Of a stretch of 18,027 bases of DNA, positions 1 to 7,371 are shown piece by piece. The notes under the pieces are model-generated. The model worked only from the letters and a program-made list of their open reading frames with translations. It was not told the DNA's origin and made no database searches. A program made the translations under genes and the position numbers. Each line of letters opens with the position of its first letter. The stretch's first letter is position 1. The stretch is from JAUVIB01 sp964424545 (GTDB lineage: Bacteria > Calditrichota > Calditrichia > Calditrichales > Calditrichaceae): the NCBI GenBank assembly GCA_964424545.1, contig CAYRJN010000067.1:1-18027 (forward strand), given 5' to 3'.

Positions 1-126
1 TAATTATTAATCATCTATCTAACAAAAAAATCCACAAGAAACCCAGTAGAGCCTAAAATTTTAAAAAAAATAATAGACTAAATAATTTTTCATCAACTTA
101 ATAGGACTTCGCTTTAAATAATTTGG

Positions 127-141
127 GAAACGAATCGTTTC
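127..141. promoter_or_regulatory. Perfect 15-nt palindrome, possible operator
   Basis: GAAACGA-A-TCGTTTC is a perfect inverted repeat with 7-nt arms and a single central base. A one-base loop cannot form a stable hairpin, so this looks more like a dimeric protein binding site than a terminator. No gene starts nearby within the window, so its target is unknown. Confidence 0.3.
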
Positions 142-269
142 TAATATTAATAGTATGATCATAAGAACAAAACTTCGCAAATTAATTTTTGAAAAAAGTG
201 CAGTAAGTGTCGCCAAAGTGTGATTCTTTCGAAATAAGGAACCTAAATGGAGAAAATGGCAAGATTAGG

Positions 270-294
270 ATTCCCGATAGAAACATTTGGGAAT
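270..294. repeat. REP-like ATTCCC...GGGAAT palindrome
   Basis: ATTCCC (270-275) pairs with GGGAAT (289-294), extended inward by a G-T and an A-T pair, around a short loop, and is followed by GACC. Palindromes of the form ATTCCC-n-GGGAATGAC are a common class of dispersed intergenic repeat in many bacteria. The match is by pattern only. No second copy was found in this window, so assignment to a repeat family is an inference. Confidence 0.35.
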
Positions 295-605
295 GACCAA
301 GGGGAGAAGAATGTTGGAACGGTAACAAAAAAAAAATCACCGTTACAATATATGCGCGGAGGAGGCCTAAATCAAACGGACAAGACGATTTTTTATAAAA
401 CAACAGGAACCGATTCCATGATTTTAAACGCGCCCAATGTCCCGCTGAAAAACCGCCGCGCCGGATTAATTTGAGTTGAATTATACCACGTATGTTATTG
501 CTTTTTACTTATCCCGTAAACATACAGGCGCCTCAAAAGCAAATAAACCACACTGCTAAGTTGCAGATTCAGATGCGTCGGGCAATATCTGTTTCGATAA
601 AAAAA

Positions 606-812
606 TCAGTCCGTTACTTCGTATCCGCTGCCGCTTATGGCATTTTTAATTAAGGGTATGCGTTCTTTGTCAACGGTAAAACGGACCAATCCTCCTTTTA
701 AATCCACATAAACATTATCGGCGCCTTCAACGGACTCAACCGCTTTGCGAACCGTTTCGGAACAGTGTTGACAATTCATTCCGTTAACTTTAAGGGTTAT
801 TATATCACTCAT
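606..812 (-). CDS. Possible internally initiated CopZ-like HMA metallochaperone
   Basis: Inside the permease gene, codon 342 is ATG (812-810). It is preceded by AAAGAGGAG with 9 nt between GAGGAG (827-822) and the ATG, a better Shine-Dalgarno than most true starts in this window. Translation from here would give a soluble 68-residue HMA protein with GMNCQHC at residues 11-17, the size and architecture of a CopZ-type chaperone, in the same frame as the fusion. This might be a vestige of an ancestral separate gene fused by loss of its stop codon, or an active internal start. Use of the site is inference only. Confidence 0.35.
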   Translation of the reverse strand: MSDIITLKVNGMNCQHCSETVRKAVESVEGADNVYVDLKGGLVRFTVDKERIPLIKNAISGSGYEVTD

Positions 813-1835
813 AAAATTTTTCTCCTCTTTTTTATTATACCTTAAAAAATAATGTATTAAAAACATAATCATCAGCAGTATAGCGCCGCTAATTTTCAAC
901 CATTCGGGCAGCATTTCATGTTGATGTTCCATAACGGTTGAAACCTGACCGGTCGCAATGAACAAGTTCAATATATAGCCGAGAGCAATACTGATTACGG
1001 ATATGGAACCAAGGTAAATGACAAGCGCTCTTTTGCCCATTGTTTTTAAAACCGTTGAAATTGTTACCGTATTGGTAGCGGGCCCCGCGAGCAGAAAAAC
1101 CAGGGCGGCTCCCGGCGATATGCCCTTAAGCAGTAAAGAAGCGGCAATGGGCGTTGAAGAGGTAGCGCATATATAAATGGGAATGCCGATAATAAGCATG
1201 ACCAGCATAGATAAGAATGGCGAACTAAGATAAAGCTCAAAAAAGCTGTCCGGTATGATCACGGCAATAAGGCCGGCTGCAATAATACCGATTAATAAAT
1301 AATTGGCGATGGCGCCGAACAATTCTACAAATATATAAGAAAAAAAATTTTTAAAACTGCGTTCTTGTTTAGATGCGTTTTTGAGATAATTTTGCACTTC
1401 CTGTTTCCGGCTGTCGGAATCGGGCGCAAAAAAATTAGCCGCTATACCGGAAAAAAGCGCCGTAATAAACGCCGCCGCAATACGAAAAACGGCAAACACC
1501 CAGCCTATCAACGAGTAGGTTATTAAAAAACTATCCGTTCCGATTTGCGGCGTAGCAATCAGAAAAGAGAGGGTCGCGCCTTTGGAAGCGCCCCTTTTCC
1601 GTATGGATGCGGCGACCGGAATAACGCCGCATGAACACAAGGGCAGCGGGATTCCGGCCATGGTGGATTTTAACACCGAAGCGACGGTGGATTTCCCGAG
1701 ATGTTTATATATAAAGCTGTCCGGAAAAACGATATGCAATAGACCCGCAATAAGAAACCCGAAAAGCAGGTAAATACTCATATCATTAAAAAATATCCAG
1801 CTTTGCTCTATAAAATCATAAAAAAGTTGCAGCAT
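606..1835 (-). CDS. SO_0444/ArsP-type metal efflux permease with C-terminal HMA domain
   Basis: A polytopic inner-membrane permease of 409 residues, likely exporting a soft metal or metalloid (Cu, Zn or As type). It has two related halves. The first carries PLCSCGVIPVA (residues 64-75), with cysteines 67 and 69 in the membrane; the second carries YICATSSTPIAA (221-232) followed by GPATN (251-255). A His/Met-rich turn (MEHQHEM, 302-308) precedes the last helix. Residues ~345-409 are a ferredoxin-like heavy-metal-associated domain with GMNCQHC (352-358), the CxxC copper/zinc site. Permeases of this family fused to, or lying next to, HMA domains are known as the SO_0444 family. The start is supported by GGGGG just upstream of the ATG. 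It stands alone on this strand with about 245 bp upstream containing candidate operator repeats. The family is confident; the metal is not determined. Confidence 0.88.
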   Translation of the reverse strand: MLQLFYDFIEQSWIFFNDMSIYLLFGFLIAGLLHIVFPDSFIYKHLGKSTVASVLKSTMAGIPLPLCSCGVIPVAASIRKRGASKGATLSFLIATPQIGTDSFLITYSLIGWVFAVFRIAAAFITALFSGIAANFFAPDSDSRKQEVQNYLKNASKQERSFKNFFSYIFVELFGAIANYLLIGIIAAGLIAVIIPDSFFELYLSSPFLSMLVMLIIGIPIYICATSSTPIAASLLLKGISPGAALVFLLAGPATNTVTISTVLKTMGKRALVIYLGSISVISIALGYILNLFIATGQVSTVMEHQHEMLPEWLKISGAILLMIMFLIHYFLRYNKKEEKNFMSDIITLKVNGMNCQHCSETVRKAVESVEGADNVYVDLKGGLVRFTVDKERIPLIKNAISGSGYEVTD

Positions 1836-1848
1836 TTTTCCCCCGAGA

Positions 1849-1920
1849 AATTATTTCTAATTGTAACTAATCGGAATATATATTTATTTCAATCGATTAG
1901 CAGCAGAACAATTATTTCTA
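1849..1920 (-). promoter_or_regulatory. Candidate operator region of the metal permease
   Basis: Upstream of the permease start lie an inverted repeat CTAATCG (1867-1873) / CGATTAG (1894-1900) with a 20-nt AT-rich spacer, and an 11-nt direct repeat AATTATTTCTA at 1849-1859 and 1910-1920 that flanks it. Such symmetry before a metal exporter fits binding by a metal-responsive repressor (ArsR, CopY or MerR type), but no regulator gene is adjacent. No convincing -10/-35 pair could be fixed. Confidence 0.35.
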
Positions 1921-2018
1921 CTCTGAAGCAGGTTATTCTATCATTGCAAGCAAAGAATATTTTTCAAACCAAATATACATTATAATCCGGTATAATAACT
2001 TAGACGTATGTCTCACAT

Positions 2019-2051
2019 AAAAAAAAGAGACTGCTTGAAGACAGTCTCTTT
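2019..2051 (-). terminator. Rho-independent terminator of the acidic-linker protein gene
   Basis: AAAGAGACTG (2024-2033) and CAGTCTCTTT (2042-2051) form a perfect 10-bp stem with an 8-nt loop. Read on the minus strand it is followed by an uninterrupted T tract (complement of the A run 2019-2026). It lies about 30 bp beyond the stop of the gene at 2081 and is the clearest intrinsic terminator in the window. Confidence 0.85.
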
Positions 2052-2080
2052 CATTTTTCTTGTGGATCTTTATTCAATGT

Positions 2081-3397
2081 TTAAAAGAATCCCGACTCTT
2101 CCTCTTTTTCTCCCACATATTTATCTTTGGGGAAAAAGCGCGTATAAATAATATCGGTTAAAGCGATAGCTTCTTTGGAATAGGGATTAATTTCTCTATT
2201 GTAAAATTCATTGTCTATCAATGCCGAAGCGTCCGTCCACAAAGATAACGCATTCAAAGAATTTATGAATTCCGTATAATCCTGTTCGCTCTTCTTAAAC
2301 AGCTTTTTTATTGCCTTTTTACGTACTTTTTTAGGAATCATATTATTAAGGTCGTCAAGCGGTGTATCGGATTGAATCTGACTAGCCACTACGCTGGCCA
2401 ATTGCGAAGCCACGTTGCCTTTAGCCGCAGGCGCTTCTTCTTCCTCCTCTTCAATCTCTTCTTCCTCTTCCTCCTCAATTTCCTCTGCGGCGGGTGGCGC
2501 GGCTTCGGTCACTTCGATATCTTCAACGGCAACTTCAGGCTGCGCCGACTCGATATCTTCAACCTCTTCAAAACCGACTTTTTCTTCAACTTTTTCTTCG
2601 GCGGGAACTTCTTCCTTTTCAACAATACCCGGAATCTTATTGTTGCGTAGCATATCCTCAATTTCGTCAAATGTTAATTCCGTAAGATCGGTTTCGTTTT
2701 TAACGCGTTCCGCCATGGCGAGATAGTCGTCAAGATTACGGTCTTTAAAAGCCGCAATCAAAACGTCGACGGGCAGAGAAGTGATTTCCTCTTCTTTCGC
2801 GTCGCTTAGAAAAGACATAATAGTCTTCACCGTGGCCAAGGTGGTGCCGACTTTATCTTCGGCAAAAGCTTTTTCGTCAATCTGACGCATTAAATCGGCA
2901 AATTGAGATTCCTCTATTTCATGTAAATATTTCGTATTAAAATAATCGGAAATAGCCGTTTTATAATATTCATAACGGAAAAAATATTTCAGCGTATCAT
3001 AAACTTCCATAGTGGAAACTTTATGAGAATCTTTAAAAATGAACTGTTTTAATGTGCGGTGGGGTTCGATTAAATAGTTCAGCTCCAGCTTAACGGCGCG
3101 CTCCAACAACTGATTAAAACGATTGATATCAAAAGTGGCGTTTTGCTTGAGCAAATCAAATATTTGATCAATGTGCATACGCACTTCCGGCTGATCGTAG
3201 TCGAAGCGGTCGGTCGTTTCAAATTTTTCTTCCTCTTCGCGCAGCCATAATTCAACCTGCTGATCAAGAAAATGACTCACGGAAGCGGGCAAGTTTAATG
3301 TGGCAAGATAAGCCAACGGAATAACTTTCATTTTGTCGTCGGTAATTACCATATTACGCAAGCGTTCTATAAAAACTTTTACAACATCATCCAACAT
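2081..3397 (-). CDS. Conserved-looking hypothetical protein with long acidic linker
   Basis: I do not recognise this 438-residue protein. It has no signal peptide or membrane segment and should be cytoplasmic. Residues 1-255 are a predicted all-helical region rich in charged and aromatic residues. Residues ~258-320 form a low-complexity acidic linker of Glu with Pro, Ala and Val, ending in a nearly pure Glu stretch (305-320). Residues ~326-438 are a second folded part that begins with a hydrophobic helix and a lysine/arginine patch (IPKKVRKKAIKKLFKK, 353-368), then a helical tail ending ESGFF. The acidic linker followed by a basic patch suggests a flexible scaffold that binds a basic partner or masks its own patch. 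The start has AAAGGA before ATG. It is followed by a strong terminator and separated from yjbQ by 115 bp, so it is probably its own unit. Confidence 0.8.
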   Translation of the reverse strand: MLDDVVKVFIERLRNMVITDDKMKVIPLAYLATLNLPASVSHFLDQQVELWLREEEEKFETTDRFDYDQPEVRMHIDQIFDLLKQNATFDINRFNQLLERAVKLELNYLIEPHRTLKQFIFKDSHKVSTMEVYDTLKYFFRYEYYKTAISDYFNTKYLHEIEESQFADLMRQIDEKAFAEDKVGTTLATVKTIMSFLSDAKEEEITSLPVDVLIAAFKDRNLDDYLAMAERVKNETDLTELTFDEIEDMLRNNKIPGIVEKEEVPAEEKVEEKVGFEEVEDIESAQPEVAVEDIEVTEAAPPAAEEIEEEEEEEIEEEEEEAPAAKGNVASQLASVVASQIQSDTPLDDLNNMIPKKVRKKAIKKLFKKSEQDYTEFINSLNALSLWTDASALIDNEFYNREINPYSKEAIALTDIIYTRFFPKDKYVGEKEEESGFF

Positions 3398-3512
3398 GGT
3401 TTAATCCTTTCTATGATGCAAAAAATAAAATTTTAATTGAATAAAATAAATTTTCGTTGTGATTCTACTAAATATACCTTTTTCATAAAGTTAGAGCAAG
3501 AAATAAATCAAA

Positions 3513-3902
3513 TTAACTGAATTTTATCCATATTTTTCTACTCCTAGGCCCGTCAAATTCACAAAAATAGATTCCCTGCCAAGTACCGAGCTGAAGACGG
3601 CCGTTTTCAACGATTATTGTTTCGGAAAAACCGAACAGAGATGCTTTTATATGTGCCGAAGAATTTCCTTCAAAATGACGGTAACCGTCTTCAAATGGAA
3701 TGACCTTGTTAATTTCCATCAACATATCGCGCTGTACATCCGGATCGGCGTTTTCATTAATGGTGACGGCGGCTGTGGTATGGGGAATAAAAACCGTTAC
3801 CGTACCGCTTTTGTAAGCGTAATTATCGACTGCTTTTTGAATTTCTTTAGTGATATCCAACAGTTGCGTTCTCGCGCCTGTTCTAACGGAAATTTGTTGC
3901 AT
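3513..3902 (-). CDS. yjbQ: YjbQ/UPF0047 family protein
   Basis: A 129-residue cytoplasmic protein of the UPF0047 (YjbQ) family, close to the usual length. The family signature HTTAAVTINENAD lies at residues 41-53, a second histidine cluster at HFEGNSSAH (76-84), and the conserved C-terminal GRLQLGTWQGIYFCEFDG at 101-118. Family members are small trimeric proteins. E. coli YjbQ can replace thiamine-phosphate synthase when overproduced, hence the database name 'secondary thiamine-phosphate synthase', but the natural reaction is unsettled. The start is supported by GAGGA 7 nt before the ATG. It lies 33 bp after the gene upstream and is probably the last gene of a three-gene operon with the secreted amidotransferase-like and TPR genes; no thiamine gene is near. 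Confidence 0.9.
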   Translation of the reverse strand: MQQISVRTGARTQLLDITKEIQKAVDNYAYKSGTVTVFIPHTTAAVTINENADPDVQRDMLMEINKVIPFEDGYRHFEGNSSAHIKASLFGFSETIIVENGRLQLGTWQGIYFCEFDGPRSRKIWIKFS

Positions 3903-3935
3903 CTTTTTGTCCTCTGTTTTTACATTTTTATAATG

Positions 3936-5195
3936 TTAGGTTTTTAATTTCTTTTTTCTTGCCGCCGGAAAGAGAATATTATTTAAAATAAGACGATAAC
4001 CGGGAGAATTTTTATGTAATTTTAAATCCGTCGGCGGATCGCCTACTTTGTGCGTATAGTCCTCCGGATCGTGGCCGCCGTAAAAAGTGAACGTACCTTT
4101 TCCGCGATTACCGTGAATATATTTAACCTCGTCTGTACCTTCGATTTTACCCATTATAGTAACCGAAGGTTTGATTTTATCTTCCCGAAACATGGTGGTT
4201 TGCCCCATAAAGCCTTTAATAAGATTTACATGATTTTGCGTCAACATGGTAGGCACGGGGTCATATTTTGCCGAAAATTCAAACAGCGTAAAATAATCCG
4301 TTTGCGGATCGCGTAAACGGGGCATATTGCTGGGCGGCACATCGATATCCGAAAATTCATAAACGGCGGGATCGGTGATCAGATGAAAATTGTAAAAAGC
4401 CAGCGTTCTACTGAAATCCAACTTCTTTTCATAATTGGGATCAACGGGATCGCCGTCAAAAACTGTTGCGCAAATATCCGTATTTTCCGCTGCAAGCGCT
4501 ATATCAAGGGCGTCGGTTGCCGAACACATGGCGAAAAGAAAGCCGCCTTTTTCCACAAAATGTTCAATTTCCGCCGCTACGGCGCCTTTTTCTTTGCTTA
4601 CTTTTCTAAATCCCAATTCCCGCGCCAATTTTTCGGAATCAAGTTGACGTTTTATATACCACGGTTTAGTGCGATAATTACGCCAGAACTTACCGTATTG
4701 TCCTGTAAAATCTTCGTGATGCAGATGCAGCCAGTCGTATTTATCCAAGATTCCCGCCAATACTTCACGGTCGTAAATTTTATCGTATTCGATTTCCGCA
4801 TAAGTCAGCACCAGCGTAACGGCATCATCCCAAGGCTGAAATCCAGGCGGCGTATAAACGGCAATACGCGGCGCTTTTTCCAATAATACCCGTTCCATAT
4901 TATTTTCTTCTATCTCGGCATAAATATTGTTAACCTGCGCGCCGTCGATTATTTCGTAACGAACGCCCCGCAAACGGCATTCATTACGGAACCGTTTGCT
5001 GTCGCTAAATAAAAATGAACCGCCTTTATAATTTAATAGCCATTCCACATTAATATCTTTTTTCAAAACCCAATAGGCTATGCCGTACGCTTTAAGATGA
5101 TCGGTTTGCGTTAAATCCATCGGGATAAATATGTATTGAGCAAAAGAGATATTTACGGCAATTAACAAGATGAATATGAACAGCTTTTTCTTCAT
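3936..5195 (-). CDS. Secreted glutamine-amidotransferase-like protein ('asparagine synthetase B' type)
   Basis: A 419-residue protein with a clear signal peptide (KKK, hydrophobic core, cleavage near FA-Q at about residue 19), hence periplasmic or exported. Proteins like this are often auto-labelled 'asparagine synthetase B' in FCB genomes. It lacks the N-terminal nucleophile cysteine and ATP-pyrophosphatase motif of real AsnB, so that label is doubtful. What is visible resembles a class-I glutamine-amidotransferase/ThuA-like fold: GGFLFAMCSATDALD (217-231), with Cys224 at a possible nucleophile elbow, an LHLHHEDF motif (156-163), and YGGHDPEDY (372-380) near the C-terminus. The substrate is unknown. 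The start has AAAGGA before the ATG. It sits 37 bp after the TPR gene and 33 bp before yjbQ, so co-transcription is likely. Confidence 0.7.
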   Translation of the reverse strand: MKKKLFIFILLIAVNISFAQYIFIPMDLTQTDHLKAYGIAYWVLKKDINVEWLLNYKGGSFLFSDSKRFRNECRLRGVRYEIIDGAQVNNIYAEIEENNMERVLLEKAPRIAVYTPPGFQPWDDAVTLVLTYAEIEYDKIYDREVLAGILDKYDWLHLHHEDFTGQYGKFWRNYRTKPWYIKRQLDSEKLARELGFRKVSKEKGAVAAEIEHFVEKGGFLFAMCSATDALDIALAAENTDICATVFDGDPVDPNYEKKLDFSRTLAFYNFHLITDPAVYEFSDIDVPPSNMPRLRDPQTDYFTLFEFSAKYDPVPTMLTQNHVNLIKGFMGQTTMFREDKIKPSVTIMGKIEGTDEVKYIHGNRGKGTFTFYGGHDPEDYTHKVGDPPTDLKLHKNSPGYRLILNNILFPAARKKKLKT

Positions 5196-5232
5196 TTTTT
5201 TCCTTTATCCTAAAAAGATTGATCTCGCGTAT

Positions 5233-7050
5233 TTATTGTTTCGATTTGTTTACCGCTTTTTCGTTCAGACGCGTAACGGCTCGCGCATTTTCCCGGGCGC
5301 GATCCAAATAAAAACTTTCTGGAAAGTCATCCAATATTTTTTGATAAGCCGTTAACGCATCATTATATTTTTTTAATGCTTCGTTATATTTTCCGAGTAG
5401 AAACCAGGCTTGGTCAATATTATCCGCATCGGGATAAAGCTCGGTGAACGCTTGCAACAAGTTAACGGCCTCTTTCGTTTTCCCGATTTGCGCCATTAAG
5501 CGCGCGCCTTTTATCCCGGCCAACGCGCCGATCGCTTTCTTCTTTAAAAAAAGGTTGTAATATTTTTCGGCGGCCTGTGATTTTCGTCCCTGTTTTGCCA
5601 ATCTTTCCGCGTTTCCGAATTGCGCCAGCGACGTTGAATCTTCGGCGAATTGGTCAAGCATCATTATTTGCGACAGAATATTATTTGAAAGGGAATCTCG
5701 GATTCCGGTTTTACTTAAAGCCCTATCATATAACGTATGCGCTTGCGTGAATCTGCCGCGATAATATTCTAAATTTCCTTTTTGATATAGGGCGTACGCT
5801 ATATTTTGCTTATCTTTAATTTTATTATAGATATTTTCCGCTTGTTGTAAATTGTTTTTAAGAAAATAGACCTCGGCCATTTTAAAAAAAATACGCTCTT
5901 TTTTACGTCGGTTATTTTCAATTTTTACCGTCTGCTTATATTCTCGTAAAGCGCGGTCCAAATCGTTGAAATAGTTCAAATAAATATCGCCCCGAAGTTC
6001 CATTGCCCTATTTTTGTAGGCTACCAATTTATTATTGGCGCTTAATTCTTCCAAAATCCCCAAAGAGCGCTCAACGTAGTCGTTATAATTCTCCTGCACG
6101 GCAAGTAAGTAGTAATTTTTAGCCAAATCGAATTTTACTTCCAAGGCCGTCTGTTCCGGCGGATTAGACGATAATATTTCTTTATAGGCTTTAACGGCGT
6201 AATGGTAAGCCTTTTTTAATTCCGCCTCACGTGAGAAATTCTTCAAATGATTGATGTTTTTATCCTGCCGGTAAAGCGCGTGATAAATATCATAGGCTTT
6301 ATCGATGTTATCATTACGCAAATAGAGTCCGCCGAGCAGTTCCGAGATTTTTTTATCGTGATTATCGGCAAGATATTTCTCAAATTCTTTAATTAACGGC
6401 GGCAAAGCTTCCTTATCGGCAATGATATACATTACCTGCATATATACATCGTTATAACGTTTTTTATAGTGATTGTAATATTTTAATAGATATTTCCCCG
6501 CTTCGCTATAATTAAGCTGGCTGCGATATAATGTCGCAATATCGCGATACATAATCTCTTGTCCTTTAAATTTACGGACAGCTTCTTTATATACATTTAT
6601 GGCCTCGTCGAAAAGATGCAATTGAGCCATGGCGGAAGCAACAAAACGGTATTTCATTACATCGGGAGGCCGGCTTTCGATAACTTCGTTCCAAATTTGC
6701 AGCGCTTTTCCCTTTTGATTATTCATATAATACGCGCGCCCAAGATCAATTTTGTAATCAAAACGTCGGGGATATTGTTTTGATAAGGTCGTTAAAAATT
6801 TAATCAGTTCTTGATACTGCCGCAAACCGTAGTAACAGCGAATAATACCGCCCGCTACTTCGTAATTTTTATTCCCTCGGTCATAAAGACGCGTATAGAT
6901 TGCAAGGGCGCGCTCATACTCCTGAGCATGTTCTAACCTCTGAGCATATTCAATATCGCTTAAACGCTTTTGCGCCTGAGCCGATACGGAAAAAGCCGCA
7001 TTTAATAATACGGTTATTAACAGTAGTTTTATTATCTTTTTGTAATTCAT
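5233..7050 (-). CDS. Exported tetratricopeptide-repeat protein
   Basis: A 605-residue protein with a signal peptide (KK, then a hydrophobic stretch, cleavage near SAQA at about 26) followed by near-continuous helix-turn-helix TPR repeats to the end. Typical TPR signatures are visible, for example EYERALAIYTRLYD (44-57), KALQIWNEVIESRP, DEAINVYKEAVRKF, and near the C-terminus KYNDALTAYQKILDDFPESF. There is no lipobox cysteine after the signal, so it is probably a soluble periplasmic or outer-membrane-associated scaffold. It is the first gene of the cluster with the amidotransferase-like protein and YjbQ; a partnership with the secreted neighbour is inferred from order and spacing. AAGG lies 6 nt before the ATG. 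A TATAAT lies about 15 bp upstream of the start but lacks a clear -35. Confidence 0.85.
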   Translation of the reverse strand: MNYKKIIKLLLITVLLNAAFSVSAQAQKRLSDIEYAQRLEHAQEYERALAIYTRLYDRGNKNYEVAGGIIRCYYGLRQYQELIKFLTTLSKQYPRRFDYKIDLGRAYYMNNQKGKALQIWNEVIESRPPDVMKYRFVASAMAQLHLFDEAINVYKEAVRKFKGQEIMYRDIATLYRSQLNYSEAGKYLLKYYNHYKKRYNDVYMQVMYIIADKEALPPLIKEFEKYLADNHDKKISELLGGLYLRNDNIDKAYDIYHALYRQDKNINHLKNFSREAELKKAYHYAVKAYKEILSSNPPEQTALEVKFDLAKNYYLLAVQENYNDYVERSLGILEELSANNKLVAYKNRAMELRGDIYLNYFNDLDRALREYKQTVKIENNRRKKERIFFKMAEVYFLKNNLQQAENIYNKIKDKQNIAYALYQKGNLEYYRGRFTQAHTLYDRALSKTGIRDSLSNNILSQIMMLDQFAEDSTSLAQFGNAERLAKQGRKSQAAEKYYNLFLKKKAIGALAGIKGARLMAQIGKTKEAVNLLQAFTELYPDADNIDQAWFLLGKYNEALKKYNDALTAYQKILDDFPESFYLDRARENARAVTRLNEKAVNKSKQ

Positions 7051-7371
7051 GGCAACCTTAATTATAGCGTATAAGATATTTGATAGAAACGATTTGCCAT
7101 CAATGGTTTAGAGCTTAGCAAATTCAACGATAAATACGGTCTGTTCGTTGTTTTGACGATCTCGCATTGGCTGGAGAAAAGCGCGCTCGCAACCATATTA
7201 ATTGACTATATCTTTCATCGGCTTGTACGCAGACGAGATGACATTTTTTTTAAATTCCGTTACTATACAATAAAACTAAAAACCTTACACCGTCCGAAAT
7301 CAAACCGTTCTTTCCGCTGCGCGAAAGAAAATTGAAACATTTAAATACCGCGCAACTTACATATTACCGTT
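7051..7371. other. 321-bp spacer between hemW and the TPR gene
   Basis: No gene is supported here; a 60-codon plus frame at 7153-7335 has no ribosome binding site or recognisable content. TTCTTTC (7308-7314) and GAAAGAA (7323-7329) form a 7-bp stem with an 8-nt loop downstream of hemW, but it lacks a T tract on the minus strand, so it is at best a weak terminator. The right-hand part near 7051-7110 must hold the promoter of the TPR operon. Confidence 0.5.

Larger units (their letters stand above)
1..605. other. Non-coding stretch with palindrome and REP-like hairpins
   Basis: I see no convincing gene in this AT-rich stretch downstream of the metal permease. A 75-codon frame at 247-474 (+) does have a good ribosome binding site (AAGGA, 6 nt before ATG). 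However, its first third runs through the ATTCCC...GGGAAT hairpin at 270-294 and a poly-A run, and the predicted peptide has no hydrophobic core or recognisable domain. An overlapping 73-codon minus frame (182-403) is no better. The stretch also holds the perfect palindrome at 127-141 and a small stem AACGGT/ACCGTT at 318-344 whose loop is mostly A. Repeat-derived spacer is the simplest reading; a small protein cannot be excluded. Confidence 0.5.

Noticed and set aside
2372..2726. Plus-strand frames giving Ser-rich and Phe/Leu-rich proteins
   Set aside because: They are the antisense reading of the Glu-rich linker of the gene at 2081-3397; the low complexity is inherited from the GAA/GAG repeats.
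4383..4886. 167-codon plus frame
   Set aside because: Antisense to the secreted amidotransferase-like gene; no ribosome binding site and no domain.
3936..5195. Calling this gene a true asparagine synthetase
   Set aside because: It has a signal peptide and lacks both the N-terminal Cys nucleophile and the ATP-pyrophosphatase motif of AsnB.
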